From an uncultured Collinsella sp. (lineage in GTDB: Bacteria; Actinomycetota; Coriobacteriia; Coriobacteriales; Coriobacteriaceae), in assembly GCA_902490365.1 (NCBI GenBank), contig CABUDQ010000021.1:1-34007 (forward strand): a DNA stretch of 34,007 bases, read 5' to 3'. The notes beneath the pieces are model-generated. The model saw only the letters and a program-made list of their open reading frames with translations, was not told the DNA's origin and ran no database searches. Below are positions 17,501-26,700 of this stretch, piece by piece. Position 1 is the stretch's first letter. Every line of letters starts with the position of its first letter. The translations under genes were made by a program, and so were the position numbers.

Positions 17501-18336
17501 ACGGGAGCGTCCTCGCGGCGCAGGTAGTGGAAGTCGTTGGTGGCGATGACCTTGACGCCTACCTGCTTGGCGATGTCGATGAGCGTGCGGTCCATCTGCT
17601 CATCGGTCAGGCCGTTGTCGGTGGTGATGCCGTGTTCCTGGATCTCGATATAAAAGTCGCCGGGGTCAAAGGTATCACGGAAGGTCTCGGCCCACTTGAT
17701 GGCGCCCTCCATGTCACCGCGGTCGATGTATTTGGGAATGATGCCCGCGATGCAGGCGCTGGTGCAGATCATGCCCTTGGCGTGGCGGCGCAGGTTGTCG
17801 AGCGTCACGCGGGGCTTGTAGTAAAAGCCCTGCACGGCTGCCTCGGAGACCGTCTGCATCAGGTTGACGTAGCCCTCCTGGTCCTTGGCCAGAAGGATCA
17901 TGTGGTAGAGCTCGGGCTTATGGTCGCGAGCAAGGGTCTCGTCCGGCGTAAAGTAGACCTCGCAGCCAAAGATGGGCTTGATGACCAGAGGCGGCTTGAG
18001 CTCGTCGATGTTGCCCTTCTCGTCCCACATGGCCATGTCCTTCACATACTGGGCATGCTCGCGCGGGTTTTCCTCGGGATCGGGCTCCACCAGCTCGTCG
18101 CGGCGATCCTTTTCCAAAAAGGCCTTGTCGTGACTCCAGGTTTTGTACTCAGGCGTGTTGTGGTTGACGGCGTCGCAGGCCAGCGCCAGGTCGGGCACGC
18201 CATACATGTAGCCGTGGTCGGTAATGGCGACGGCGGGCATGCCCAGCTCTACGGCGCGATTGACCATATCCTGGATACGGGTTGCGCCGTCGAGCATGGA
18301 GAAAACGGTGTGGTTGTGCAGATGGACGAATGCCAT
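14533..18336 (-). CDS. dnaE: DNA polymerase III subunit alpha
   Basis: 1267 residues. This is the replicative polymerase catalytic subunit of the DnaE1 class: it has no built-in 3'-5' exonuclease. The N-terminal PHP domain starts HLHNHTVFSMLDG. The palm carries the catalytic aspartates in PDIDMDFDDER (~465-473) and KMDFLGLRTL (~630). The fingers contain AFNKSHSAGYA (~838), preceded by an inserted stretch (LLTSTVLHWEDGSDETT) absent from E. coli DnaE, which partly explains the extra length. An OB fold is at about 1095-1170 (WAGMVSSVSKRV). Start MAFVHLHNH is the usual one. A possible -10 (TAAAAT, minus, 18376-18381) lies about 40 bases upstream. The SNF2 gene follows closely. Confidence 0.98.
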   Translation of the reverse strand: MAFVHLHNHTVFSMLDGATRIQDMVNRAVELGMPAVAITDHGYMYGVPDLALACDAVNHNTPEYKTWSHDKAFLEKDRRDELVEPDPEENPREHAQYVKDMAMWDEKGNIDELKPPLVIKPIFGCEVYFTPDETLARDHKPELYHMILLAKDQEGYVNLMQTVSEAAVQGFYYKPRVTLDNLRRHAKGMICTSACIAGIIPKYIDRGDMEGAIKWAETFRDTFDPGDFYIEIQEHGITTDNGLTDEQMDRTLIDIAKQVGVKVIATNDFHYLRREDAPVQDVIMCIGMNAKVDDPNRMRMTGSEFYMKTEEEMRAMFPYCPEACDNTLEIADKCYVELDWDSIILPRFPLLDPGETHESQFRRECEKGLRQHYGDDWATREIGGVNIKERFEYEYKVICDKGFAAYFLIVAEYVQWAKDNGIGVGPGRGSAAGAIVAYAMNITAFDPLENGLMFERFLSPQRTEMPDIDMDFDDERRLEVVEHVRQLYGPEKVTHVITYSTIKAKQAINDAARVLDYPVYMGQRLSKMVSSDPKVKLKQVLEKQPGKEDLFNPDFAEAYKKDDDARRIIDTALSIEGLTRGEGVHACAVLICRDPVNEHVPTKLDTKGGVEITQYEGHTVADMGLLKMDFLGLRTLTVISKAKANIKKNFGIDIKEEEIPFDDPEIFKLMGSGHTAGVFQVESAGMTATIKNMKPTEYKHVVALIALYRPGPLGAGMVSSYINRMNGKEPAVSYDDRLDDILGETYGTMVYQEQVMLISVEMCGFSKGESDSRIRKPVAKKKIKLLTSTVLHWEDGSDETTYDHWMNGAIKNNYTREVAQKIWDDVLEFASYAFNKSHSAGYAILVMQTAWLKAHYPHEYMAAVLTSYTGKTDKIVHYVSACRHDGIPVLSPDVNESGTEFTATKEGVRFGLAGIRGVGTGVAQAIIAEREAGGPFKTLHDFVERVDSSQANRRVIESLIKAGAFDSTGYPRRQMMHFVDKNNPENIIDAAVKRQKDRASGQTSFFDMFGDVEGSGFEVSVPDPDGQEWDRHLKLSQEKEVLGIYVSDHPLRPFEYALAKARDFSFSQIDTGYEVQNPTGGTINQEIPEGKALWWAGMVSSVSKRVTKNGDPMGIVQLEDMEGEATVVVFPKTYKEAEGYLYGEVDPETGAQLSDAFVRIKGKLERSDRGDQIIAQEIVPLELNEENNKPKVFEVMVPNSRFSQGNMARLATVLTANPGGDRVEIFIEQVDGRVLRAEVPAKVNARSIPLLAEAKAIVGNQGRVTVI

Positions 18337-18375
18337 GTGATGAGCTCCGATGCGGGTTCGTGTTCTGACTGAACG

Positions 18376-18381
18376 ATTTTA
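18376..18381 (-). promoter_or_regulatory. Possible -10 element of dnaE
   Basis: TAAAAT on the minus strand, 40-45 bases upstream of the dnaE start codon. No strong -35 is seen. It shares a GCGG-TA context with candidate -10 elements before the addB gene and the 3097-4086 gene. Confidence 0.3.
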
Positions 18382-18443
18382 CCGCACGGCGCGGATAGCA
18401 CCCGAACCTAGCCAAACCAACACGGGTAGTCAATTTGGGACCT

Positions 18444-18593
18444 TCAAAAAGGGGAATGAGGGCATCCAGATATATCGAGTATTACTGGAACCCCGGCGAT
18501 ACGCTGAATGATTTGTGACGAATAGTCATGTCCATCAAGAAGGCTCGACGCTTCGGGCAGCTCGTCAATCGATATATCAATTCTTGGAGACAT
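18444..18593 (-). CDS. 49-residue ORF overlapping the end of the MFS gene, function unknown
   Basis: The ATG at 18593 lies inside the MFS coding region, 17 bases before the end of its stop codon, in another frame, with AGGAA about five bases upstream. The product begins MSPRIDISIDELPEASSLLDG and continues to a TGA at 18446-18444. It looks like the start of a normal soluble protein (IIQRIAGVPVILDI) rather than random translation. It may be a small real gene coupled to the transporter, or the truncated start of a larger cargo gene left when the islet entered. No match is recognised. Confidence 0.4.
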   Translation of the reverse strand: MSPRIDISIDELPEASSLLDGHDYSSQIIQRIAGVPVILDISGCPHSPF

Positions 18594-19776
18594 GTATTCC
18601 TACCATTTTTAAAGAAACAACGGCGGTAATTGCTATCGCGATTGCGCCAATAACACCGAGCGCTATCTGAATGGGATATAACCCCAACACATATCCAAAT
18701 ATGGAGAAAAACATTGCAGAAAAGAGAGCCCTTACCAGAGACGCGACGGAAAGGATCGTCGCACGGAGATCGTCCGCTATCGCGTCTTGGATTAAGTTTT
18801 CCGAAGTGATGTACACCACTTCTGGGAGAAAGCAAAGCGCCATGCTAAGGCCAAACAAACACAGCGGATTTGAAGCGAACCACGGAAGAATCATGAAAAG
18901 ACCGGCCTCGATTAGCATCGAGCCGAGCATGGTATTTCTTTTCCCGAAACGCGATGAGAAGAAATCTGCTGCAATGTAGGCCGTCGCATTTACTGCATAG
19001 GATGCACCGAAAAAGATTCCTATTATGGAGACGGGAGCATCAAATGCGTCGAATACCAACTGATTCAAGTTGTAATAACTCCCATAGAATCCATCGAGCA
19101 TGCTTGTGCCGATTAGAAGAAGCAACACCGCAAAAGCGGATTCTCCAATGCTCCAGGTTTCGCGTCTGAAGATCTTGGCTACGTCAAACCTTTCCTCCCC
19201 AGAGTTTTTGGAATGGGTCGTTTCCATCCTCTCAATGGGATACAGAAGGAAAAGCTGCAGGAGATAGAAAACGGAAACGCATACGTAGAGGGCACTCCAA
19301 GATACTTGGGCAATGAATGATCCAAGTACGATTGCCACTCCCGTCGCGATTGATTGCGCGGCAAGCAGCCGAGCGTTGATGGTGAGGAAGCGCTCTCCTT
19401 GACCGGCATTTCGGGCAATTTCATATAAAAGTGCTTGTTCGGATCCCGATTGAAGGGAGTAGGCGAGTGCCTCGACAAGGGAAAGCGCGACGAGAAAGGG
19501 GCCTGAGAGCAACAGCATGCCAGCCGTATGGAAGAAAAGAAGCAGAACGCCCACTTGAATCGAGAACTTCTTTCCAAAGAAATCGCCTACCAGCCCTGTT
19601 GGCAGCTCGAGGACGACCGTTGCAATGTTGTACAGGGCTTGATAAAGCGCGATTTCCGTGACAGACATTCCTTTATCCGCAAGGAAAAGTAGAAACACTC
19701 CCCGATTTAAAACAAATCCCGCGAGAACGAAAAAGGCGGAATAGATGTGCAGTTGCGTAGCGGCATTCTTATTCAT
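18577..19776 (-). CDS. Major facilitator superfamily transporter
   Basis: 399 residues with about 12 hydrophobic helices. The first loop and TM2-TM3 region (VVLELPTGLVGDFFGKKFSIQVG) matches the MFS motif A pattern, here as LPTGLVGDFFGKK. MFS proteins move small solutes by proton symport or antiport; efflux of a drug or export of a metabolite is plausible, but the substrate cannot be read from the sequence. The start has GGAAG upstream. Codon use is clearly AT-richer than both neighbours (many AAA, ATT, GAA, TTT codons), which suggests horizontal acquisition. It lies between dnaE and addA, possibly together with the overlapping 49-codon ORF. Membrane location is certain; the substrate is unknown. 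Confidence 0.9.
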   Translation of the reverse strand: MNKNAATQLHIYSAFFVLAGFVLNRGVFLLFLADKGMSVTEIALYQALYNIATVVLELPTGLVGDFFGKKFSIQVGVLLLFFHTAGMLLLSGPFLVALSLVEALAYSLQSGSEQALLYEIARNAGQGERFLTINARLLAAQSIATGVAIVLGSFIAQVSWSALYVCVSVFYLLQLFLLYPIERMETTHSKNSGEERFDVAKIFRRETWSIGESAFAVLLLLIGTSMLDGFYGSYYNLNQLVFDAFDAPVSIIGIFFGASYAVNATAYIAADFFSSRFGKRNTMLGSMLIEAGLFMILPWFASNPLCLFGLSMALCFLPEVVYITSENLIQDAIADDLRATILSVASLVRALFSAMFFSIFGYVLGLYPIQIALGVIGAIAIAITAVVSLKMVGIHVSKN

Positions 19777-19862
19777 TTGGCACTTCCAACAACATTTTTT
19801 GTCGGGCTGTTCGCTACTGACTCAAAACCCGAAGCGTTCACGGTTTCCGATGAAGAGTCACC

Positions 19863-20021
19863 TTACCTTTTGCGGTATGGGCGCTTCTCGTACTTATAGC
19901 CGTTGAGCTTGTTGCGGCTGGGACGCTTGCCCGTGGCGTTCTCGATATCCTGCATGATGGACCCCGCCAGAGCGTCAAAAAGCTCCTCCGGCGTCACCTT
20001 AAGCGTTTTGGCGAGCTGCAT
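19863..20021 (-). CDS. 52-residue basic protein of unknown function
   Basis: Starts MQLAKTLKVTPEELFDALAG with AAGGAG six bases upstream, a strong site, and ends GYKYEKRPYRKR. The N-terminal half reads as an amphipathic helical stretch (EELFDALAGSIMQDI) and the C-terminal half is strongly basic (GKRPSRNKL), which suggests RNA, DNA or ribosome binding. GC content matches the core genome, not the MFS islet beside it. It sits 135 bases downstream of addA, beyond a long hairpin. I do not recognise a named family. Confidence 0.65.
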   Translation of the reverse strand: MQLAKTLKVTPEELFDALAGSIMQDIENATGKRPSRNKLNGYKYEKRPYRKR

Positions 20022-20082
20022 GATGGCTCCTTATTCGTTTGAACCGTTCGAGCCATTGTACCGCCCCAGGCTCTCCCATGCG

Positions 20083-20145
20083 TTGCGGTGAAATGCGGAC
20101 TGTTTGGCGGCTTTTTTGGCCAAAACAGTCCGTATTCCACCGCAA
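20083..20145. repeat. Long imperfect hairpin (REP-like) between addA and the 52-residue gene
   Basis: TTGCGGTGAAATGCGGACTG (from 20083) pairs with a nearly complementary arm ending CCACCGCAA at 20145. The arms are about 26 bases with two mismatches, separated by a short loop containing TTTTTT. No T-run follows outside the stem on either strand, so it is a REP-like palindrome or a processing or stability hairpin rather than a standard terminator. Confidence 0.55.
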
Positions 20146-20156
20146 GTTATTGAGGG

Positions 20157-23100
20157 CTAGAGGCTGTAGGTGACCACCTGAGGCTCGCACGGGTTGGCGG
20201 GGTCGACTTGCTCCACGCGGACGAACTTGACGGTCACGGCCTCAAAGCCCGCCTTGTGCAGAACATCAGCGTAAACGCGCGCCTGCAGGGCGTGCTTCTC
20301 CTGCAGCTGTTCCGGCGTCTCGTCCGGTGTGCCGCCCGTCTTGTAGTCGATGACCAGCGCACGTGACGAATCCGCCGGGCTCGTCGCCAAAGCGTCGATG
20401 GCGCCCTCGGCATAGGCACCGTAGCGGGCGATGTCCTCATCCTCGCAGCCCAGCGAAAAGAACGGCACCTCGGCACGGATGCACGGCCACGCGAGCAGCT
20501 CGGCACGAACCGACGACTTGAGCCAGCGATTCAGAGCGGCATCGAGGCGCTCGCGCTGTTCTGGCGTCAGGTGCCACAGGCGAGCCAGGGCGTCGGCACG
20601 CTCAGCGGGCAATGCATCGGCACCCATCTCGATGAGCCACTGGCAGGCGGCGTGGAAGGCCGAACCCAAGGCCATGGGATTGCCGGCAGGCTCGACAGCA
20701 GCCACGTCTGCATCGGCCATCTCCGAGCCATCCGACTCTGCATCATCGCCGGACTCGTCCATGGGAACATGTGCCTCGGCGGCACGGTCTTCCGCCTCGG
20801 CATGGAGCGCCGCGGCGATTGACGAGTAGCTATACGAATCACGCATCGGATACGGGCAGATGCCCATGCGCACGCCCACTGCCTGGGGATACACGAGCTC
20901 AAACGAATCGGGCTCGGGGTCGGCAGGACCGGGCACAGTTGAGTGCGCAACATTATCAGCAACATCGACATCGCCGCGAACAAGCCTGCCCTCGGCATCC
21001 AGCGAAGCGTTGGCCTCAAACGCCTGCTCGCCAAACGTAAAGTCCGCCAGCGAGATAAGCTCGTAGTCGCCCGACTGGGAGTTGTCGAACACCAAACGGT
21101 CGCTATCGAGCTGCGGCATGTCCAGACTGTCGGTCGGCAGGATGCGGCGCAGCACGTCGTAGGTCAGATCGGTCTCGACGTCGAAGGTCGGCGCACACAC
21201 CTTGCCGCGGCTCACGCCGGCATCCATCGCCAGAATGACCAACTCGCGCGCTCGCGTCATGGCGACATAGAGCAGACGAGCCCGCTCCTCGAGCGAAAGC
21301 TGCAGGTCGTCGTTGCGCAGGCGGGCAAACGCCTCGGCGGGAGAGCCCGTCGCGCAGACGTCCTCCATGAGCTCTGGCGGCAACCACAGTGACGTGCCCT
21401 TGCCCTTAAACGCGTGTTCAAACTGCTTTTTGACGTCGTCGCCCTTCACGAAGGTACCGTCGGCGAGCTTAACGCCGTCGAAGCGCGCCGGCAGTGCCAC
21501 GACCTGCGCTCCGCCATCGACGCGACCCATCTGTGCCGCACCCGAGGACTTACGCACGCCAAAGCACTCCGCAACCGCCACGACCGGATATTCCAGACCC
21601 TTGGAGGCGTGCACCGTCATGATGCGTACCGCGCCGTCGCCCTCCTCGTTGAGGGCACCCGGGGCTTCCTTGCCCGCCAGGAAGAGATCGAAGGCAAGCG
21701 CGATGGAGCGCGGCGAGTTACCGAACTCGGCCTCCGCCTCGGCCACGGCGTCGAGCGCCTTGAGCACGTTGGCGGCAATGGCCTTGCCCTCGGGGCCGCG
21801 CTGCGCCAGACGCACAAACCAGCCCGAAGCGTTGACCACGTCGCGCGCGATCGCCGCGAACGAATCACGTCCCACGCGGCGCAGCGCATAGCGCAGCACC
21901 TCGCGGGCGCGCGTCACGAGCGGCAAGCCCTGCAAGCCGGGCACATCGAAATCGCTCATGATGCCCGCATCGATGTTGCGGCGCGACGTCTCCCCCGTCT
22001 GCTCGTCCAGCTTGGTCGCCAGCGCCAAGAATTCCTGAGCGCCGAGCGCAAACATCGGTGAGGCCAGCAGCGGCATAAGACCCTGCGCCGTATCGGCCGG
22101 GTTAGCAAGCGCGCACACCAGGGCACGCACCGTTTGGACCTCGGCAGCCTGGGCAAAGACCGAGCCGCCTGCGATCACGCAGTCGAGCCCCTGGTCGCGG
22201 AAGGCCTGGGCGTAGACATCGGCATTGGTCATGCGGCCCAGTAGCAGCACCATGCCGCCCTGGGGCTGGCCCGCTTTAACGAGCGCTTGGAACCGCTCCG
22301 CAATCGCACGAGCTTTCGCCTGCGTTCGCTCCTGGGTGCTGCCGCCGGCAACGAGTAGCGCCTGGCGGCGCGAAGCCTTTGCCTTGAGCTTGTCCTCGCG
22401 ATCGTCACTCGGCTCAAGATCCAAGAACCCCTGCATCAAACCACCGGTATCGCCGTCAAAGACGCGTGCCACATAGCGCAGCACCTCGTCGTGGCTGCGG
22501 AAGTTGCGCACGAGCTTGACGAGCTCGCCGGCAGGGGCATCGGATGCGACGGAGGTCTCGGGCGCAGCAGAAGAGCCCACCTTGCGCTCCTGGCGACGGA
22601 ACACCTCGACCTCTGCCCCACGAAAGCGATAGATGGACTGCTGCGCATCGCCCACGGTGCACAGCGCGCGCTCCCCCGCACCCGTCAGATAGCGAATCAA
22701 ATCGACCTGCATCTGGTCGGTATCCTGAAACTCATCGATCATGACCATCTTAAAGCGGCCTTCATAGGCCGCTCGAATAGCCAGGTAGTCGCGCAGCGCC
22801 TCATACGCCATGCGCAGCAGGTCGTTATTATCGAGGGCGGACTGGGCAGCCTTCAGCGCGCGATACTCTGCCTCCACGGAACGGGCCAGGCCCACCAGCG
22901 CATCGAGCGCCGGACCACCGCAGGCGAGCACGATATTGATAAACGCATCGGCGGCCTCGGCCTTGAGCAGCTCAATCTGCTCCTTAGGGAATGCCTTGCT
23001 CGCGCGCGGCATGGTACACGACATCATGAGTCGCGCCGCATCGACCATGGTCTTGCCGCTCGCCTCGAACGCGTCGATGGCATCGAGCGCCGTCTGCGCC

Positions 23101-23774
23101 TTCTCGGTCGCGGCCTTGCTCGCACCCAACGCCGCGCGATAGGCATCGGCGAGTGCCGAGGTGTCGGCCTGGCCACGTGCCACGCGCACATCGTCCATGC
23201 CGCCCGGCAGCTGGCTCGATAGCTCCAACAGATCGCGCACCAGGCCTTTGACGGTCGTGCCGGCGCCAAAGGGACCGCCCTCGCCCGCCATGGGATACCA
23301 GGCGTAGAGGGCCTTGAGCGATGCCGCGAGCTCGGGGGCGGCATCGGGCGCCGTCGCGCGGGCCAGCACATGCTCAACAGCCTGGTCCATAAGCTCGTCG
23401 GTATCGGTGAGCACCGTGAACTCGGGGTCGATGCCCAGCTCCAACGCATGCGCGCGCAGGATGCGCGAACACATGCCGTGAATGGTCGAGATCCAAGCGT
23501 CGTCGACGGTCAGGGCCTCCTCGTCCATACCCTCTTCGATAAGCGCGCGACGCACGCGGTCGCGAATCTCGGCCGCGGCATCTTTGGTAAAGGTAATGGC
23601 GAGCACCTGATCCAGATGCTCGACAAACGGACCGGATTCGGGCGAGAGCGCATAGACGATGCGGCGCGTGAGGGTAAAGGTCTTGCCCGAGCCGGCACCT
23701 GCCGAGACAAACAGCGGGCGGTCGAGCGTTTTGACGACTTGCAGTTGTTGCGGCATCAAAGTCGAAAGATCCAT
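20157..23774 (-). CDS. addA: ATP-dependent helicase/nuclease subunit A (AddA/RexA-like)
   Basis: 1205 residues. AddA with AddB processes double-strand breaks for RecA loading, replacing RecBCD. The UvrD-type motor is complete: Walker A SAGAGSGKT (~24-32), motif Ia ITFTKDAAAEI, Walker B MIDEFQDTD (~343), Q-R region GDAQQSIYRFRGAE, motif V HASKGLEYPVV (~725) and motif VI LYVAMTRARELV (~838). The C-terminal RecB-type nuclease has GSAFHAA, AEGAIDAL and VIDYKTGG (~1144), so H, D and D-x-K are present. A ~40-residue acidic linker (DESGDDAESDGSE) precedes the nuclease. The ATG is three bases after the addB stop, with AAGGAGGG inside the addB end, so the two are coupled. Confidence 0.94.
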   Translation of the reverse strand: MDLSTLMPQQLQVVKTLDRPLFVSAGAGSGKTFTLTRRIVYALSPESGPFVEHLDQVLAITFTKDAAAEIRDRVRRALIEEGMDEEALTVDDAWISTIHGMCSRILRAHALELGIDPEFTVLTDTDELMDQAVEHVLARATAPDAAPELAASLKALYAWYPMAGEGGPFGAGTTVKGLVRDLLELSSQLPGGMDDVRVARGQADTSALADAYRAALGASKAATEKAQTALDAIDAFEASGKTMVDAARLMMSCTMPRASKAFPKEQIELLKAEAADAFINIVLACGGPALDALVGLARSVEAEYRALKAAQSALDNNDLLRMAYEALRDYLAIRAAYEGRFKMVMIDEFQDTDQMQVDLIRYLTGAGERALCTVGDAQQSIYRFRGAEVEVFRRQERKVGSSAAPETSVASDAPAGELVKLVRNFRSHDEVLRYVARVFDGDTGGLMQGFLDLEPSDDREDKLKAKASRRQALLVAGGSTQERTQAKARAIAERFQALVKAGQPQGGMVLLLGRMTNADVYAQAFRDQGLDCVIAGGSVFAQAAEVQTVRALVCALANPADTAQGLMPLLASPMFALGAQEFLALATKLDEQTGETSRRNIDAGIMSDFDVPGLQGLPLVTRAREVLRYALRRVGRDSFAAIARDVVNASGWFVRLAQRGPEGKAIAANVLKALDAVAEAEAEFGNSPRSIALAFDLFLAGKEAPGALNEEGDGAVRIMTVHASKGLEYPVVAVAECFGVRKSSGAAQMGRVDGGAQVVALPARFDGVKLADGTFVKGDDVKKQFEHAFKGKGTSLWLPPELMEDVCATGSPAEAFARLRNDDLQLSLEERARLLYVAMTRARELVILAMDAGVSRGKVCAPTFDVETDLTYDVLRRILPTDSLDMPQLDSDRLVFDNSQSGDYELISLADFTFGEQAFEANASLDAEGRLVRGDVDVADNVAHSTVPGPADPEPDSFELVYPQAVGVRMGICPYPMRDSYSYSSIAAALHAEAEDRAAEAHVPMDESGDDAESDGSEMADADVAAVEPAGNPMALGSAFHAACQWLIEMGADALPAERADALARLWHLTPEQRERLDAALNRWLKSSVRAELLAWPCIRAEVPFFSLGCEDEDIARYGAYAEGAIDALATSPADSSRALVIDYKTGGTPDETPEQLQEKHALQARVYADVLHKAGFEAVTVKFVRVEQVDPANPCEPQVVTYSL

Positions 23775-23777
23775 GGT

Positions 23778-26700
23778 CTACACGTCCCTCCTTACAAACG
23801 TTCCTTCGTGGTTATACGAGCAGCGCGCATGCGCGGCCTGAGCCGACGTCGGGTCGACGGCGGCAACGTTGCCTGCCTCGAGCTCGCGCAGACGCTCGGC
23901 AATGCCGGTCTCCACGCGATCGAGCAGTGCATCGAAGTCCATGTTGCCGCCCTCGCCGGGAAAGCCCTTCTTAAGGCCTGGGATGCGGCCGTCGCCGCGC
24001 TCTTCCTCAAGCAACTCGGCGCTCGCCGCACCGCGCAGCGCGGGCTTGCCGCCCTTGGTCGAAAAATAGAGCGCGGCGCGGGTATCCAGATCCAGCGCCC
24101 GACGCATGGCCTGCGCGTAGATGAGTGTCTGGGTATGGGGCGGCAGCCAGCGCGGGTCGTCGATGGGGGCCTCGCCCGACTCCTCGTCGCGCACCGTGGG
24201 GTCGGCGAGCTTAAACTCCTCGACACCCGAACGATGCTTATAGTCGATTACCACGGCGCGATTCTCGACATCCACATCAACGCGGTCGATGCGCCCGCCA
24301 AGCGGCCAACCGGCATACTCGACCTGGAGCTCGTTGAACGCAAACTCCAGGTAGCGCGGCGCGAAGGGCGCGAGCGCCTCGGACTCGTAGGCAAGCACGC
24401 CCTCCAGCTGCGGCAAAATCTCGGCCACCTGGCGCTCCTCCACCGGGGAGAGCGGCACGAGCAGGCCCTCGGTACCGCGCTTGCCCGCATGCTCGGCCAA
24501 GGTCTCGTCAAAGACCTCGCGCAGCAGCTCCTTCGCGCGTGGCAGATTCATGGGTGTCACGCGCTCCATGCCCTCCTGGGGCAGACGGGCATGCAAGTGT
24601 TCCAGCACGTCGTGGACAAAGTTGCCCTTCTCCATATTGCCAAAGCCAGCGTCGATCGACTGGGGTTTGACGCGATACGAGACGAACCAGCATAGCGGGC
24701 AGGTCGAATAGGCCTCGATCTGCGAGGCAGACGTCAGGCGCGGCACCAGCGGCGCATCCTCGCCCTCGCCATCGCGACGACGCAGGACCAGATACGGAAT
24801 GGCTTCATCGCTCAGATGCTGAGGAGCTTCGCAGGTCACGCGCTCGCGCCTAAGACCTTCGCCTGCCGCGGGATCAAAGTCCCTTACGATATCGCCCTCA
24901 CCCACACACTTCGCCTTGTCGGCGCCAACGGCCTTAGCGTCGTCAGCGGCCTTGTCGGCGTCAGCGGCCTTAGCATCGTTAGCGGCCTCGGCATGCGCCC
25001 GCAACTCGGTCCACACGGCCGCCGGATAGCACTCGCGCGCCTGACGATCGTGGGTCACACGGGCGAGCGTAACCGGACCACGCGACGCTTGTATCGCGCG
25101 GCCAAAGCGTGCGCGCAGCAAGGCCGCAGGCTCAAGCGTCACACCGCTGCGATCTAACTCTGCCGTCAGCGTTGCCAGCGGGCCCTCCTCATGTGAGAGC
25201 GGATAACTGTCCAGGTCGACGTCGGCAAACAGCACGGCATCGTAGCTGCCGGAGCGCAGAGCCGCCGCATCGGCAAGCGAAGCAAAGCGAACCTGGGCGC
25301 GTGGCGCACGGTCAACCTCGTAGGTCTCGCAATCGTAGGCGGCGCTACGCTTGTCCACCTTGGTTCGAATGTCATCGAGCACGGGCACGGTCGCGGCCTG
25401 CGACACGTCGAGCGCACGGGCGCCATTCATAAGGATGTCGATGACGTGGCGCAGCAGGGCCACCTCCGCCTGGCGACGAGCCTGACCGTCGAGACCGCCA
25501 AGTGCGCGATCGGGCAGCGCCTCGGCAACGGCAAGCATGGCCTTGAGCGCCGTCACGGGTTTGTCGCGCCACAGCGCCTGGAACACGTCCGAGATCACGC
25601 ACGGCACGTTCTTAAACCAGTTCTCGTCGCTCGCCGCTTTACGCGCGCCCTTCACCTGGCCCTGCACGCTCTGCAGCAGGCTCTTGACGCCCGCAGTGGT
25701 CTTGCTGCGCGACAGTCGCATATTCTTGTCGAACGTGCGCGCGCTGGCGGCGTCGGCACCCGAAAGCGGGCTGTAAATCCAGTCGGTAAGCTCCGGAGCG
25801 GGCCACCACTCAGTCTTAGAAGCTGCCCCTTCATCGGCGGCCTTCATACGCTCGATCAGGTTGGCGAGCGCCGTGAACTGCCTGCCCGCAATGGATTGGG
25901 AAAACGCCGTGAACTCGGCCGTCTCGGCAGCAACGTGGCGCGCCGCCAAACGAGCGGCAAGCTCGCCGAACAGCTGGGGTGCCCGGGCAGAAACAACGAG
26001 CACGCGTACGGGGTCGGCGGGTGTTGCAGCAGCTTTATCGTCCTTGGACTCCTTGTGCGCTTTCACCAACTTATCGATGACGTCCGCATAAGCATGGGCA
26101 CGGGCATGGGGGCCGGCGACCTCAATAAAGGCAGGCTGAGCAGCGGACTTGGAGGCAGTCTGGGGCGCGGCGGCGCCCTCCCCCAGCGGCGCGATCTCAA
26201 ACAGCACACCGCGGACATCAAATGCCGCGGCAAGCTCCTCGCGCATCGCCGCTTGCTCGCGGGCAAGCAGCACGACAACCTCTCCCCCGTTGTTTGCCAC
26301 GGCGGACAGCAGCTCGAGCAGGCTATACGTAAATGACGTGACGCCGCGCACGCAAACGGCGCGGGCGCACCCCGGCAGGTTGTCGGCCAAAGCGCCGGCC
26401 ATAATGTCAGCCGCCTCGCAGGGCTCGACCATATCTCGACGGTCCAAACCGCGCGCATAGGCGCACAAAAGTTCAAACACGCGAGCCTCGGCGTCGCTTT
26501 TGGGCTTGGGCTTGCAAACGTTGTCGCAGCAACGCTCGGTGCCTGTCCCTGCCACACCCGGCAGCACATCGCGAGCCATACGCGCGAGCATACGCACCGT
26601 GCCCTGGCTGCGCGAAAGCGGCTGCAGGTCGGCGTCGTCGAGGCGCGCTACCATGTCCGAAAACAGCATCTGGCGCTGCAGGTTGTCGACGAAACCGCGC

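Noticed and set aside
16705..18372. 555-codon plus-strand frame opposite dnaE
   Set aside because: Antisense to conserved polymerase motifs, with repetitive Val/Leu/Asp/His composition typical of shadow frames in GC-rich genes.
18349..18375. LexA box upstream of dnaE (GTTC-TGACT-GAAC)
   Set aside because: The half-sites are in the opposite order to the Gram-positive box (GAAC-N4-GTTC) and the spacing is wrong.
20083..20145. CRISPR-like or terminator reading of the hairpin
   Set aside because: Only one inverted unit, no spaced direct repeats, and no T-run outside the stem.
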